Part shown: piece after piece, positions 15,710 to 23,854 of the stretch | How positions within the stretch are numbered: the stretch's first letter is position 1 | How the letters are laid out: each line of letters starts with the position of its first letter | NCBI GenBank assembly: GCA_964522665.1 | Contig: CAZFVY010000095.1 | Coordinates: 1 to 29,360 of the forward strand | Direction: 5' to 3' | Length of the DNA: 29,360 nt | From: CAZFVY01 sp964522665 | GTDB lineage: Bacteria > Verrucomicrobiota > Verrucomicrobiia > Limisphaerales > CAZFVY01 | Position numbers and translations under genes: made by a program | The notes under the pieces: model-generated | The model's input: only the letters and a program-made list of their open reading frames with translations | Databases searched by the model: none | What the model was told of the DNA's origin: nothing

Positions 15710-16226
15710 CGCCGAGAGGTTAGCCGGCGGCGCGGGGGTTTAAACTCTAAAACCGGGCGTGGCCGATTCGCGCCGCGAACTTTTGGAGTGCGGCGGCAGA
15801 GCGTAGCGGCGACGCCGCTTTCGACTGGCCGAGCGGGTGCGCCGCTACGTTCGGCGCCCACAGAGCGTATTGGCGACGGCCCCTTCGACCAACGCCACGC
15901 GCATGACGGCCGCATTGGCGCCCATAGCGTTGTCGCGCTGCTCTTGATCCAAAGTGCGCGGCAACTTTTCATCCGCGGCGGCGTTTAGTCTGCGGCTCCT
16001 TGGAGCGCCGGCGCCAAGCGTAGCGCGGCGCCGCTTTGGGCGCCGAGAGGGCTTGGGGATGCGAGGGGCTAGGCGAAAGCGGCGTCGGCGCTGCGCTCTC
16101 CCGCCTTCGCTTGCGCTACGGCGCGGCTGAGGGTCGATGGGCCGAGCCGAAGCCTTTGGCGAAGGCTGGGCCGCCGCAGTCCAAGATTGCGGCCCGGAGC
16201 AATCGGCGCGTGATCGTGAAGGCCAC
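15710..16226. repeat. Gap filled with family C repeats
   Basis: At least three variants of one palindromic motif are seen. 15784-15823 reads GGAGTGCGGCGGCAGAGCGT then AGCGGCGACGCCGCTTTCG. A second variant with GGCGCC substitutions is at 16000-16044, and an inverted one starts at 16075 (GAAAGCGGCGTCGGCGCTGC). The same motif forms the tandem array at 28894-29360. No gene is supported here. Confidence 0.55.
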
Positions 16227-18683
16227 TCAATCGTGGCGCAGGGCTTCCATGGGATCGACGCGGGCCGCGCGGCGGGCAGGAATCCAGGAGGCGAGCATCG
16301 CCACGGCGACCAGGATGAAGGTGACGCCCAGGAACGTGGGGAGGTCGAACGGCCGCACTTGGAAAAGCAGGCTGCTCATCAGACGCGTGACGCCGAGCGC
16401 GCCCGCGAGGCCCACCGCGACGCCGATCACCGCGAGCCGCAATCCGTGCCCGACCACCAGCGCGAGGACGTCGGAGCGTTGGGCGCCCAGCGCCATGCGG
16501 ACCCCGATTTCGCGGTGGCGCTGCTCGACGTTGTAGGCGAGCACGCCATACAAACCGATCACCGCCAGCGTCAGCGCCACGAGCGCGAAGAGGCCGAGCA
16601 GCGTCAGATTGAGCCGGTCACGGGAGATCGAATTGTCCCGCATTTCCGTCAGCGTGCGCACGTCATAGATCGGCTGCTCGGGATCGAGTTCCTGAACCTG
16701 CTTCCGGGCCGCGGAAATGAGCGCCTTGGGGTCCGCGGTGGTTTTCAGGATCACGATCATGTCGCTGTTGGGCGCCTGGAGGAACGGAAAATAGACCTGC
16801 ACGAACCCGCCCTCCTGGCGCAGGCCGCTAAGCTTGACGCGGCCGACGACCCCGATGACTTCCATGCTGGGCGATTTGTCGCCCCAGTCGAGTTTGACAT
16901 GCTGGCCGATCGGGTCTTCGTTCGGCCAAAACTTCCGGGCGAATTCTTCGTCGATGACGATACGGTTCAAGCCGGTCATCCATTTTTGCGAATCGGTGTA
17001 CCCGGTCAGATCGCGGGTACGGAGATGATCGCGACTGTCCTGCTCGGTAAAGACGCGGCCTTTCAGCAAGGGAATGCCCATCACCCGGAAATAATCAACG
17101 CCCGTCAGATGAACCTCCATCGAAGTCCGCTCATCCGGGGGCGGCACGGGCCGGCCCTCGATGAGGAACGAGGTTTGCCAGTCATTATGGCCGAACGGCA
17201 GCCGCGAGATGACGCTGGCGGACTGAACTCCCGGCAAGACGCGGAGGCGTTCCAGCAGGGCCGCGTAGAAGGCCGTTTGTTGCTCGGGTTGGCCGTAGCG
17301 TTTTTCGGGTAGGCCGATGGAAAAGCTCAAGATGCGTTCAGACGAGAATCCGGCGTTGACCTGCTGCAATCGATAGAAGCTGCGCAACAACAGGCCGGCG
17401 CCGGTCAGCATGACCAGCGTCAAGGCCACCTCGGCGACGACCAGCGACTGGCGCAGGCGCGCCCGGCCGCCCGTGGTTCCACGGGCCGTTTCCTTCAGTG
17501 TCTCCTGCACGTCCGGCCGGCTCGATTGCCACGCCGGCGCCAGGCCGAAGAGCGCGCCAGTCAGGGCCGACACACCCAGGGCGAACAGCAGCACGCCGGC
17601 GTTGAGGCCGATTTCATCCGCGCGCGGAATGCTGTCCGGGCCGAGCGCCAGGATGAGCCGCACGCCGCCGTACCCCAGCAGCAGGCCGAACGCCCCGCCG
17701 GCCAGCGCGAGCAGCAGGCTTTCGGTGAGCAATTGCCGCATGATCGCCCACCGGCCCGCCCCGAGCGCGGCGCGCACGGCCATTTCCTTGTGGCGGGCGG
17801 CGGCGCGCGCGAGCAGCAGGTTGGCCACGTTCGTGCAGGCGATCAGTAGCACGAGCGCGACCGCGCCCAGCAGCGTCCAGAGCGCCGGCCGCGCGTTCGC
17901 CACATAGTTGTCCAGCATCGGGACCAACCGCGGGCGAACGGTCCGGTTCGAATCCGGATACTGTTGCTCGAGCCGGGCGCCGATCGCCGTCATCTCCGCC
18001 TGCGCCTGCGCGAGCGTCACGCCGGGTTTGAGGCGCGCCACGCCGAACAGCCCGGGATGATTTCCCCGGAGCCGCCAGCTCTCGCTGCTCGACTGCGGGC
18101 CGGCGGGAACCCAGATGTCGGTCTTATTCGGATACGCGAAGCTCGCCGGCAGGACGCCGATGACGCTGAATGGTTTGCCATCCAGATTGATCGCCTGGTT
18201 CAGCACGCCCGGATCGGAGGCGAAGCGGCTTTGCCAGAGCGCGTGGCTGAGCACGACGACATCCGGCGCGCCGGGCTGGTCTTCCTCCTGCGTGGGGAGG
18301 CGCCCCAACTCCGGCTGGGCGCGTAACGCGAGAAAGCTATCCGTGGAAATCCGCACCCCGGCGAGGCGCAGCGCGTCGCCCCGCCCGGTCAGATTGAAGC
18401 TGCCCCAGGTGTAAAGGCCGAGGCGGTCGAACACGGTCTGCTGCTTTCGCCAATCCTCGAAATTCGGGTACGACACCGACATCGTCGGAAAGTTCTGACC
18501 GCTCTCGCTTAGCCAGACCAGGCGCTCCGATTCCGGATAAGGCAGCGGCCGGAGCAGCACTGCGTTGACCACGCTAAAGATCGCGGTGTTGGCCCCGATG
18601 CCGAGCGCGAGCGTCAGCACGGCGATCGCGGTAAATCCGGGGTTTTTGCGGAACATACGGAGGGCGTAGCGCAGATCATTCAT
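16227..18683 (-). CDS. ADOP-type ABC transporter permease (MacB/FtsX)
   Basis: 818-residue inner-membrane permease with two MacB periplasmic domains and two FtsX-like membrane blocks, the layout of ADOP permeases abundant in Acidobacteriota and Verrucomicrobiota. The start MNDLRYALRMFRKNPGFTAI and TLALGIGANTAIFSVVNAVL are family hallmarks. The first FtsX block contains ARHKEMAVRAALGAGRWAIM near the middle, and a matching RHREIGVRMALGAQRSDVLA occurs near the C-terminus. Predicted helices lie at about residues 18-40, 270-295, 325-345, 360-385 and three near the C-terminal end. It is last in the gene run with the ABC ATPase, DUF4160 and DUF4097 genes, and that ATPase is the likely energy subunit. 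Such systems export peptides, lipids or drugs; no substrate can be named. Confidence 0.94.
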   Translation of the reverse strand: MNDLRYALRMFRKNPGFTAIAVLTLALGIGANTAIFSVVNAVLLRPLPYPESERLVWLSESGQNFPTMSVSYPNFEDWRKQQTVFDRLGLYTWGSFNLTGRGDALRLAGVRISTDSFLALRAQPELGRLPTQEEDQPGAPDVVVLSHALWQSRFASDPGVLNQAINLDGKPFSVIGVLPASFAYPNKTDIWVPAGPQSSSESWRLRGNHPGLFGVARLKPGVTLAQAQAEMTAIGARLEQQYPDSNRTVRPRLVPMLDNYVANARPALWTLLGAVALVLLIACTNVANLLLARAAARHKEMAVRAALGAGRWAIMRQLLTESLLLALAGGAFGLLLGYGGVRLILALGPDSIPRADEIGLNAGVLLFALGVSALTGALFGLAPAWQSSRPDVQETLKETARGTTGGRARLRQSLVVAEVALTLVMLTGAGLLLRSFYRLQQVNAGFSSERILSFSIGLPEKRYGQPEQQTAFYAALLERLRVLPGVQSASVISRLPFGHNDWQTSFLIEGRPVPPPDERTSMEVHLTGVDYFRVMGIPLLKGRVFTEQDSRDHLRTRDLTGYTDSQKWMTGLNRIVIDEEFARKFWPNEDPIGQHVKLDWGDKSPSMEVIGVVGRVKLSGLRQEGGFVQVYFPFLQAPNSDMIVILKTTADPKALISAARKQVQELDPEQPIYDVRTLTEMRDNSISRDRLNLTLLGLFALVALTLAVIGLYGVLAYNVEQRHREIGVRMALGAQRSDVLALVVGHGLRLAVIGVAVGLAGALGVTRLMSSLLFQVRPFDLPTFLGVTFILVAVAMLASWIPARRAARVDPMEALRHD

Positions 18684-18778
18684 AGATTTGATTTTCTCGT
18701 TAAGACTCGATCACGCCGGCGCCGAAGGCAGAGGCGGGCGAGCCGTGACTGGTTTCGGGCAGCGGCGGCTCGCTCTGG

Positions 18779-18889
18779 CTTTCCACGGCTCGAGCCTCGC
18801 CCCACCTCTAATTGGGCCGCGTGGCGCCTCTCGCGCGGCGGTGGGTAGGGTCGGCGCGCGGCGCGGACGGCGCAGCGCGCCATCCCAAC
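18779..18889. repeat. Partial family B and family A repeats
   Basis: 18782-18807 repeats the right end of the 93-bp family B element (TCCACGGCTCG then GAGCCTCGCCCCACC). 18842-18889 is a short family A palindrome (GGGTAGGGTCGGCGCGC ... GCGCGCCATCCC) ending directly at the DUF4097 stop codon, where it may act as a transcript-end hairpin between that gene and the permease gene. Confidence 0.5.
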
Positions 18890-19684
18890 CTACGGTTTCT
18901 CCAGCAAGACGGTTTGCGCGCGGTCGAGATGGATGCCGCCGTTAACCGTGGACATGCGGACGTCCGGGCCGCCCTGGCCAAGCTTGCCGTGCATATCCTT
19001 GCTGATCGGGAAGTGCGCGGTCGCCTGCAAGGCGAACTCACTGCTGATTCCGCCGTTGACGGTGTTCGCGGAGACATCGGCGTTCACGTCCGCGGGCAAC
19101 GCGACGGTCACGCTGCCATTGACGGAGTTGAGCGCCACCGAGTTTTTAAGCGCGCCGAAACTGGCCCGCACCGAACCGTTCACGGTCGAGAGCCGGACGT
19201 CGCCAATCGCGCCCGTCGCGTTCACATGGCCGTTGACCGAGTTGGCCTTGACGCCGCCGTGGACGTTCTCGATGTCGATCCCGCCATTGACGGTGTTGAT
19301 GCTTTCCAGCCGGCTCGTCTTCGGCACGGTCAGCGTGTAATCGACACTGGTGGAATTATTGTTGCGCCGCCACCAGCCCTTCGCTTCCGGGTATTTGGTC
19401 TTGATCTGGATGTGGTCGGCGCGGGTATCGACGACGATTTTTACTTCGTCCAAATGCGCCTGCTTTTTGGCGCGCTTCACCGCGTCCACCTTGATTTCGG
19501 CGCGGTCCCAGGTGGCGATGTGGACGTCGCCATTCACGTTGTCCAGCTCGACGCGGCCGTCTTGCGCCAGCGGATACGTTTGGTGGAATTCTTCGCGGAC
19601 CTCCTCGGCGGCCACGGTCGCGGCGCCGAGCGCCGTCAGGAGGATCGTGGTCGAAAATACGGCAAGAACTGAGTTCGGTTTCAT
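18890..19684 (-). CDS. Secreted DUF4097 beta-repeat protein (copy 1)
   Basis: 264-residue protein with an N-terminal signal peptide (hydrophobic segment FSTTILLTALGAATVAA, likely cut after AEA-like residues near 27). The rest is a repetitive beta-helix-like domain, in which NVNGDVHI, NTVNGGIDI, NSVNGHVNA, STVNGSVRA, NSVNGSVTV, NTVNGGISS and STVNGGIHL recur about every 18-25 residues. This is the signature of the DUF4097 family, whose biochemical role is unknown. ATG 19684 is used because the upstream codon at 19690 is TTG. It sits between the DUF4160 gene and the ABC permease, and two homologues lie at 21658-23482. A role at the cell envelope is inferred. Confidence 0.9.
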   Translation of the reverse strand: MKPNSVLAVFSTTILLTALGAATVAAEEVREEFHQTYPLAQDGRVELDNVNGDVHIATWDRAEIKVDAVKRAKKQAHLDEVKIVVDTRADHIQIKTKYPEAKGWWRRNNNSTSVDYTLTVPKTSRLESINTVNGGIDIENVHGGVKANSVNGHVNATGAIGDVRLSTVNGSVRASFGALKNSVALNSVNGSVTVALPADVNADVSANTVNGGISSEFALQATAHFPISKDMHGKLGQGGPDVRMSTVNGGIHLDRAQTVLLEKP

Positions 19685-19732
19685 ATTCAAATAACGAATA
19701 GTTGTGGCGGAGACGAAGCGGCTGAACTGGCC

Positions 19733-19993
19733 TTATTGGAGCGGCGCGATGGGCAGCGGCGGGCGGGCGCAACTGCACCGGTTCCAAGCGTCCATCAACT
19801 CGCGCTGATGGTCCGACGCCCACTCGAGCACCATCTGTCGCACGCGGCTCGGCGCGTCGCCCTGGACCACGCGCAAGGGGGCGATGCCGACCACCAGTTC
19901 CCATTGGCCGTAAATGGCGTGGAAATGGGCGGCGAACGGCTGGATGAAAATCATGCGGATTACGATCCCGTAGAATTTGGATAGCACAGGCAT
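19733..19993 (-). CDS. DUF4160 protein
   Basis: 86-residue protein with the full DUF4160 pattern. MPVLSKFYGIVIRMIF at the start, AAHFHAIYGQWELVV in the middle, and RQMVLEWASDHQRELMDAWN then PPLPIAPL at the end are all characteristic. ATG 19993 is supported by a strong Shine-Dalgarno run, AGAGAGGAGA, about 8 bp upstream. DUF4160 genes usually pair with DUF2442 in toxin-antitoxin-like modules, but no DUF2442 partner is visible here. It is placed within an ABC-transporter gene run, 120 bp after the ATPase and 49 bp before the DUF4097 gene. Function is unknown. Confidence 0.9.
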   Translation of the reverse strand: MPVLSKFYGIVIRMIFIQPFAAHFHAIYGQWELVVGIAPLRVVQGDAPSRVRQMVLEWASDHQRELMDAWNRCSCARPPLPIAPLQ

Positions 19994-20112
19994 AGCTTCA
20001 ATCTCCTCTCTCGGAAGTGTCGCGGTTGAGTACATGGGCGAAAAGGGGGTTGTTCATTCAGGTTGGGGTCAAATGTGGTGGGTGAAAGGGTTCTCGGGGA
20101 AGGCGTTGCGCG

Positions 20113-20820
20113 TCAGTTCTGCACGAGGCTGTCTTCGACGATCCGGCCGTCGAAGAGGTTCACAATCCGTTGCGCGTGGCCGGCGAAGCGAGAATCGTGC
20201 GTGACCATGCAAATCGTGGCGCCCTCGCGATGCAGTTCACGCAACAACTCCATGACGGCGTCGCCGTTCTTCGAGTCGAGATTGCCGGTCGGCTCGTCGG
20301 CGAGCAGGATGGATGGTTTCCCGCCGAGCGCGCGCGCCACGGCCACGCGCTGCTGCTGGCCGCCGGAAAGTTGAGACGGATAATGCTTCACGCGATGCGC
20401 CATCCCCACCATTTCCAGGGCCTCGTTCACTCGTTTCCTCCGGGCCGAGCCATCCATCCCGCGATAGGTCAACGGCAGTTCGACATTCTCGTACACCGTC
20501 AGATCACCGATCAAATTGAAGCTTTGAAAAATGAAGCCAATCTCGCGGTTGCGGATGCGCGCGCGGGCGGCCGGGTCAAGATTGGCGACGGCCTGCCCGT
20601 TCAACGTATAGGAGCCGTCGCTCGGCGAATCCAGCAGGCCGAGGATGGCCAACAGCGTGGATTTGCCGCAGCCGGACGGACCGGCGATCGAGACAAACTC
20701 ACCCGTCTTGATGTCGAGATGAATCCCCGCCAGGGCGTGGGTCTCAACCTCGTCGGTGTAAAAAACCTTCATGATGCCTTCGAGGCGAAGCAATGAATCG
20801 GCGGACGCGTTCATAACCAT
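20113..20820 (-). CDS. ABC transporter ATP-binding protein (LolD/MacB type)
   Basis: 235-residue ATPase of the LolD/MacB/FtsE group. The motifs are Walker A GPSGCGKST (47-55), Q-loop Gln99 in IGFIFQSFNLIGDLTVYENV (the FQ-F-L-L hallmark of this group), signature LSGGQQQRVAVARAL (151-165), Walker B ILLADEPTGNLDS and H-loop THDSRFA. It begins at one of two in-frame ATGs, 20820 or 20814; 20820 is listed. It is the first gene of the run leading to the ADOP permease and probably powers that permease. A 13-bp inverted repeat about 80-110 bp upstream (20897-20932) may regulate it. Confidence 0.95.
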   Translation of the reverse strand: MVMNASADSLLRLEGIMKVFYTDEVETHALAGIHLDIKTGEFVSIAGPSGCGKSTLLAILGLLDSPSDGSYTLNGQAVANLDPAARARIRNREIGFIFQSFNLIGDLTVYENVELPLTYRGMDGSARRKRVNEALEMVGMAHRVKHYPSQLSGGQQQRVAVARALGGKPSILLADEPTGNLDSKNGDAVMELLRELHREGATICMVTHDSRFAGHAQRIVNLFDGRIVEDSLVQN

Positions 20821-20896
20821 ATTTTTCGTGCTTTCGTAATTACTGCTTTCAACCGCGCTCGTCGCGCGGGTCATCGACGATCGGCCTCCAGTGGCC

Positions 20897-20932
20897 GCGG
20901 ACGTTTGTCCTACCATTTAGACGAACGTCCGC
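20897..20932. promoter_or_regulatory. 13-bp inverted repeat upstream of ABC operon
   Basis: GCGGACGTTTGTC (20897-20909) and GACGAACGTCCGC (20920-20932) pair at 12 of 13 positions around a 10-nt spacer. A second smaller dyad, CCGAACC/GGTTCGG, begins immediately after it at 20933-20950. They are placed 77-130 bp upstream of the ATPase start, suitable for an operator or a 5'-leader hairpin. Confidence 0.45.
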
Positions 20933-20950
20933 CGAACCGGTTAGGTTCGG

Positions 20951-21590
20951 AAAAATCTTTCACCGCGCGCTGATTCTTTCCCAATCCAACCCAAGGACAC
21001 CGCGCGGTCAGAATTTGTTTCAAAATCTTCGGCGAGCCGAGAGCCGGCGCCCGCCGAACCGCCCCGCGGGTGGCGCGGTCTCCACGTTTCCCGCTGGGAC
21101 ACCCGGATTCGCGCCGGGTTCTCAGGGCCGCGGGCGATTTCCGTCGCGCGGCGCCGACCAGTTCCAAGATCGATTCTGGCGCGGAGCAGGGATCGACTTC
21201 GATTTCCTGTCGGTTAATACCGGCGGAGGCGCGCGGAGGTTTCACGTTTTTCGATTTATCTTCGAATTCTGGTCCTAGTCACGCGGCGCGGCGGCTTAGT
21301 TCTGGTCGATTCAATTCTTCACAACCGAGGGGCTGGCTCGGACCTCGACGCGATCTTATACGGTTCAGAACCGGATACGCCAAATTTTGTTACCGAAGGA
21401 GTGAGCTCGATCAGCGCTTGGCAACGTCGCGATCAAGCCAAGAATGCGCCGGAGCGAATGGTGGGGCGAGGCTCTGCTCCGCCTTCGCTCTCGCTCCAGC
21501 GCGACAAGCCATCGACCGTGACGAGGGTCGGGATGCCCGCAACGTCGCGCGGCTCCGAGACCAAGTTAGAGTGACGGCATTTCGGCGGAA
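20951..21590. other. Non-coding gap with family B fragment
   Basis: No gene is supported in this stretch. Open frames on the plus strand here run into the antisense of the DUF4097 gene and look spurious. 21459-21474 (TGGTGGGGCGAGGCTC) is an exact copy of the 16-bp terminal repeat of the family B element, without a matching second end nearby. Confidence 0.5.
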
Positions 21591-21594
21591 AAGA

Positions 21595-21625
21595 GGAGAC
21601 GGTCATGGCTCGCATGACCGTCTCC
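21595..21625 (-). terminator. Hairpin terminator after DUF4097 pair
   Basis: GGAGACGGTCATG (21595-21607) and CATGACCGTCTCC (21613-21625) form a perfect 13-bp stem with a 5-nt loop. On the minus strand the hairpin is followed by TCTTTTCC, a modest T-rich tail. It lies 33 bp after the stop codon of the last gene of the sigma/DUF4097 cluster. Confidence 0.7.
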
Positions 21626-21657
21626 CAAAGCCGCGCGGTAACCCCCGCACCGCCGCG

Positions 21658-22590
21658 TTACGGCTTGGCCGCGTCGCCTGGCGGCTTCGTCACTTCGACG
21701 CTCGATTTGGCGCCCTCGCCGGCGGGCTTGGCCTTGCGAATCTGGATATTGCCATTCATCGATTTGAACTTCATTTCCGCGCCGCCGCCATTGATGGTTC
21801 CGGTCACGCCGCGCTCAAACTGGATGCGGTATTTGCCGCCCTCTTTCCGGCCGTCTTCGACGATCGGGGCGTTGGAATGGGTGTCCAGGCCGATGTCGAA
21901 GTCACTGTAGATCGCGCCGTTTTCAGATTCCAATTTGACCTTGGCCTTGATGTCGGCCGGCAGGGTCACATCGACGTCGCCGTTCATCGTGCTGAAGGAC
22001 ATCGGTTTATCGGGGGTCACTTTATCCAGCACGGTCTCGACGCGGCCATTGAGCGAATGGGCGATGACGACGCCCGACACGTTCCGCAGGATCGTGGAGC
22101 CGTTGAGATTGCTGGCCTCGATTTCGCCCTCGACCTTTTCGACCCGCAGTTCGCCGTCATTCATGCAACTCAGCTTGAGCGAAGTCTTGAACGGAACCTG
22201 GATCGTCAGGTCAACGTTGCGGCCCATGCTGACGCCGACCGTCACCACGTTGTCCTCTTCCTCAACCGTTAGTCCGGTGGAGCCGATCTCGATGCGTTTC
22301 AGGCCGGCGGGCGCCTCGTCGCCATGCTCGTCCTTTCCGTGCCGCTCCTTGTGCTTGGACTTCTTGTCCGCGCGGAGGCGCGCCTCGACGATGACCTCTT
22401 TGCCATCATAACCTTTGACGGTAATGCCGCCTTGCATGAGGCTGACTTTTACCATGCCGGGCCGGGCCGGGTCGCGGAAGGGGACGGTGACGTGGTCGGT
22501 CGGGCTATCTTGAGCGCGGCCGAGCAAGGGGGTCAGCCAGAGGCAGAGCGCCGCGGTGGTGGTCAGGATTTGTCGAAGGGGATGCTTCAT
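21658..22590 (-). CDS. Secreted DUF4097 beta-repeat protein (copy 2)
   Basis: 310-residue protein. The signal peptide is LRQILTTTAALCLWLTPLLGRAQ with a likely cut near residue 27. A charged His/Lys-rich linker (DKKSKHKERHGKDEH, about residues 75-90) follows and could bind metal. The remainder holds the DUF4097-type repeats: NLNGSTIL, HSLNGRVE, STMNGDVDVTLPADIKAKV, ESENGAIY, TINGGGAEMKF and SMNGNIQI. The C-terminus is Lys/Pro/Gly-rich. ATG 22590 is chosen because the upstream in-frame start (22665) would put a Ser/Thr/Asn tail before the signal peptide. It begins 28 bp after the other DUF4097 gene and is followed by a terminator hairpin. Confidence 0.88.
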   Translation of the reverse strand: MKHPLRQILTTTAALCLWLTPLLGRAQDSPTDHVTVPFRDPARPGMVKVSLMQGGITVKGYDGKEVIVEARLRADKKSKHKERHGKDEHGDEAPAGLKRIEIGSTGLTVEEEDNVVTVGVSMGRNVDLTIQVPFKTSLKLSCMNDGELRVEKVEGEIEASNLNGSTILRNVSGVVIAHSLNGRVETVLDKVTPDKPMSFSTMNGDVDVTLPADIKAKVKLESENGAIYSDFDIGLDTHSNAPIVEDGRKEGGKYRIQFERGVTGTINGGGAEMKFKSMNGNIQIRKAKPAGEGAKSSVEVTKPPGDAAKP

Positions 22591-22618
22591 GTGTTTGTCG
22601 TGGTTGATTTGATGGGAA

Positions 22619-23482
22619 TTAGTTCTTTTGTTCGAGGATTCGGATGTCGCCGTTGAAGGAGTCAAATTTCAGTTCCGGCCCGCCCTGGCCGATCCGCGCG
22701 CCTTGGAACTCGCCGCTACGGTAAATCTGGCGCCCGTTCACGACCTTCTTGGTCGGCGGATCGGACGGGAGGGAGGAAACCGGAAAATCGGCGTAAGCAT
22801 GGCCGTTGAACGTCTTAAGGCGCGCGTCGGCCGAGAGGCCCGGACGGAACCAGACCTCGACGTTCCCGTTGAGCGAGCCGAAATAACACGGCGCCGTCGG
22901 GTTCGCCGTGAACTTTACCCGCACGCCGCCGTTGAGCGCATAGACGTGGCCCGCGCCCGTGATGCCGGTCATGTGGACGGCGCCGTTGACGTTATCCAAA
23001 TTGAACGATCCGCTGGTATTCTCGATTTCGAGGTCGCCACCGTTGACCGTCTTGACCTGATAATCAGTTCCGGCCGGCAATTTCACCGCGATGTCGTAGC
23101 GAACCTTGTAGCCGAGCGTTTTCCAACCATGGAAATTATTCGAGCCATTCCGGCAGCGAAACGGACCGTCGGCGTAGCAACGGATCGCGTTATTGGTCTG
23201 CGTCAGATCCAGGTGGGTTTCGCGCCGCGCGGCGGCGGCGCGCTCGGCCGAGTCGGCTTCCACCGTTTCGTCGATCACAAATTCAACCTCCGCGCTGGTC
23301 GTCCCGGTGACCTTGACCGTGCCCTCGAAATTATCCAGCTCGAGTCGGCGCTCACGGTCGCCCGCGAGCGTGAACGATTTGCGAATGGTTTGGCGCTCTT
23401 CGGTCTCGGCGGCGAGGGCCACGGTGGCGCCGACAAGCGCATAAATAAAGGGACACAGCAGAATTGTGCGTTTCAGTTTCAT
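22619..23482 (-). CDS. Secreted DUF4097 beta-repeat protein (copy 3)
   Basis: 287-residue protein. The signal peptide is RTILLCPFIYALVGATVALAA, with a cut likely near residue 25. DUF4097-like repeats follow (LDNFEGTVKV, KTVNGGDLEI, DNVNGAVHM, YALNGGVRV, GSLNGNVEV, KTFNGHAYA, DSFNGDIRI). Two cysteines near residues 102-108 (RCYADGPFRCRNG) may form a disulfide, unlike copies 1 and 2. It is the third gene after the ECF sigma factor, but a 372-bp gap containing a family A repeat separates it from the anti-sigma gene, so co-transcription is uncertain. Confidence 0.88.
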   Translation of the reverse strand: MKLKRTILLCPFIYALVGATVALAAETEERQTIRKSFTLAGDRERRLELDNFEGTVKVTGTTSAEVEFVIDETVEADSAERAAAARRETHLDLTQTNNAIRCYADGPFRCRNGSNNFHGWKTLGYKVRYDIAVKLPAGTDYQVKTVNGGDLEIENTSGSFNLDNVNGAVHMTGITGAGHVYALNGGVRVKFTANPTAPCYFGSLNGNVEVWFRPGLSADARLKTFNGHAYADFPVSSLPSDPPTKKVVNGRQIYRSGEFQGARIGQGGPELKFDSFNGDIRILEQKN

Positions 23483-23503
23483 AGGCTGCGAGAGTCCGAG
23501 CTT

Positions 23504-23758
23504 GGTAGGGATGGCGCGCTGCGCCGTCCGCTCGCTCGATTAGCGCGAGCAATGGTCGTGGCAAGATTCAGCGTCGGGGCTCGTTCTTTGAGGGCGTGGG
23601 CCATTCGAGGGACGCTCGCGCACGCTAGCGCGAGCGTGACATCGCAGCCCGCCTCCGCTGCGCTCCCGCTTTCGCGACGCTCCAACGCGGCAAGTCGGCG
23701 CAGCCTCAGTTCGGGCCGCGTCGTAGCCCCGAGCGAAGACGGGCGCGATGTCCCTGCC
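23504..23758 (+). repeat. Family A MITE-like repeat, 255-bp copy
   Basis: Starts GGTAGGGATGGCGCGCTGCG and ends GGGCGCGATGTCCCTGCC, giving imperfect terminal inverted repeats. It shares with the copy at 12106-12305 the landmarks CTCGCTCGATTAG-GCGAGC, ATTCAGCGT, GGGACGCTCGCGCA then GCGCGAGCGTG, and GCGAAGACGGGCGCG, in the same order. A central stretch of about 60 bp (23645-23740) is extra here. It occupies most of the gap between the anti-sigma and DUF4097 genes; the flanks 23759-23854 show nothing recognisable. Confidence 0.7.
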
Positions 23759-23854
23759 TGCGGTCCGGAGCGGCGTTTCGGCGGAAGCCCCGGGCGAAAG
23801 GGAGTTGCGAATGAAATCATAGAACGTGACGCGCTTAAACGTTATCGACGCGAC

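Noticed and set aside
15710..16226. Short gene upstream of the permease terminator region
   Set aside because: All open frames are made of family C repeat sequence and change composition with frame; no start site or domain is credible.
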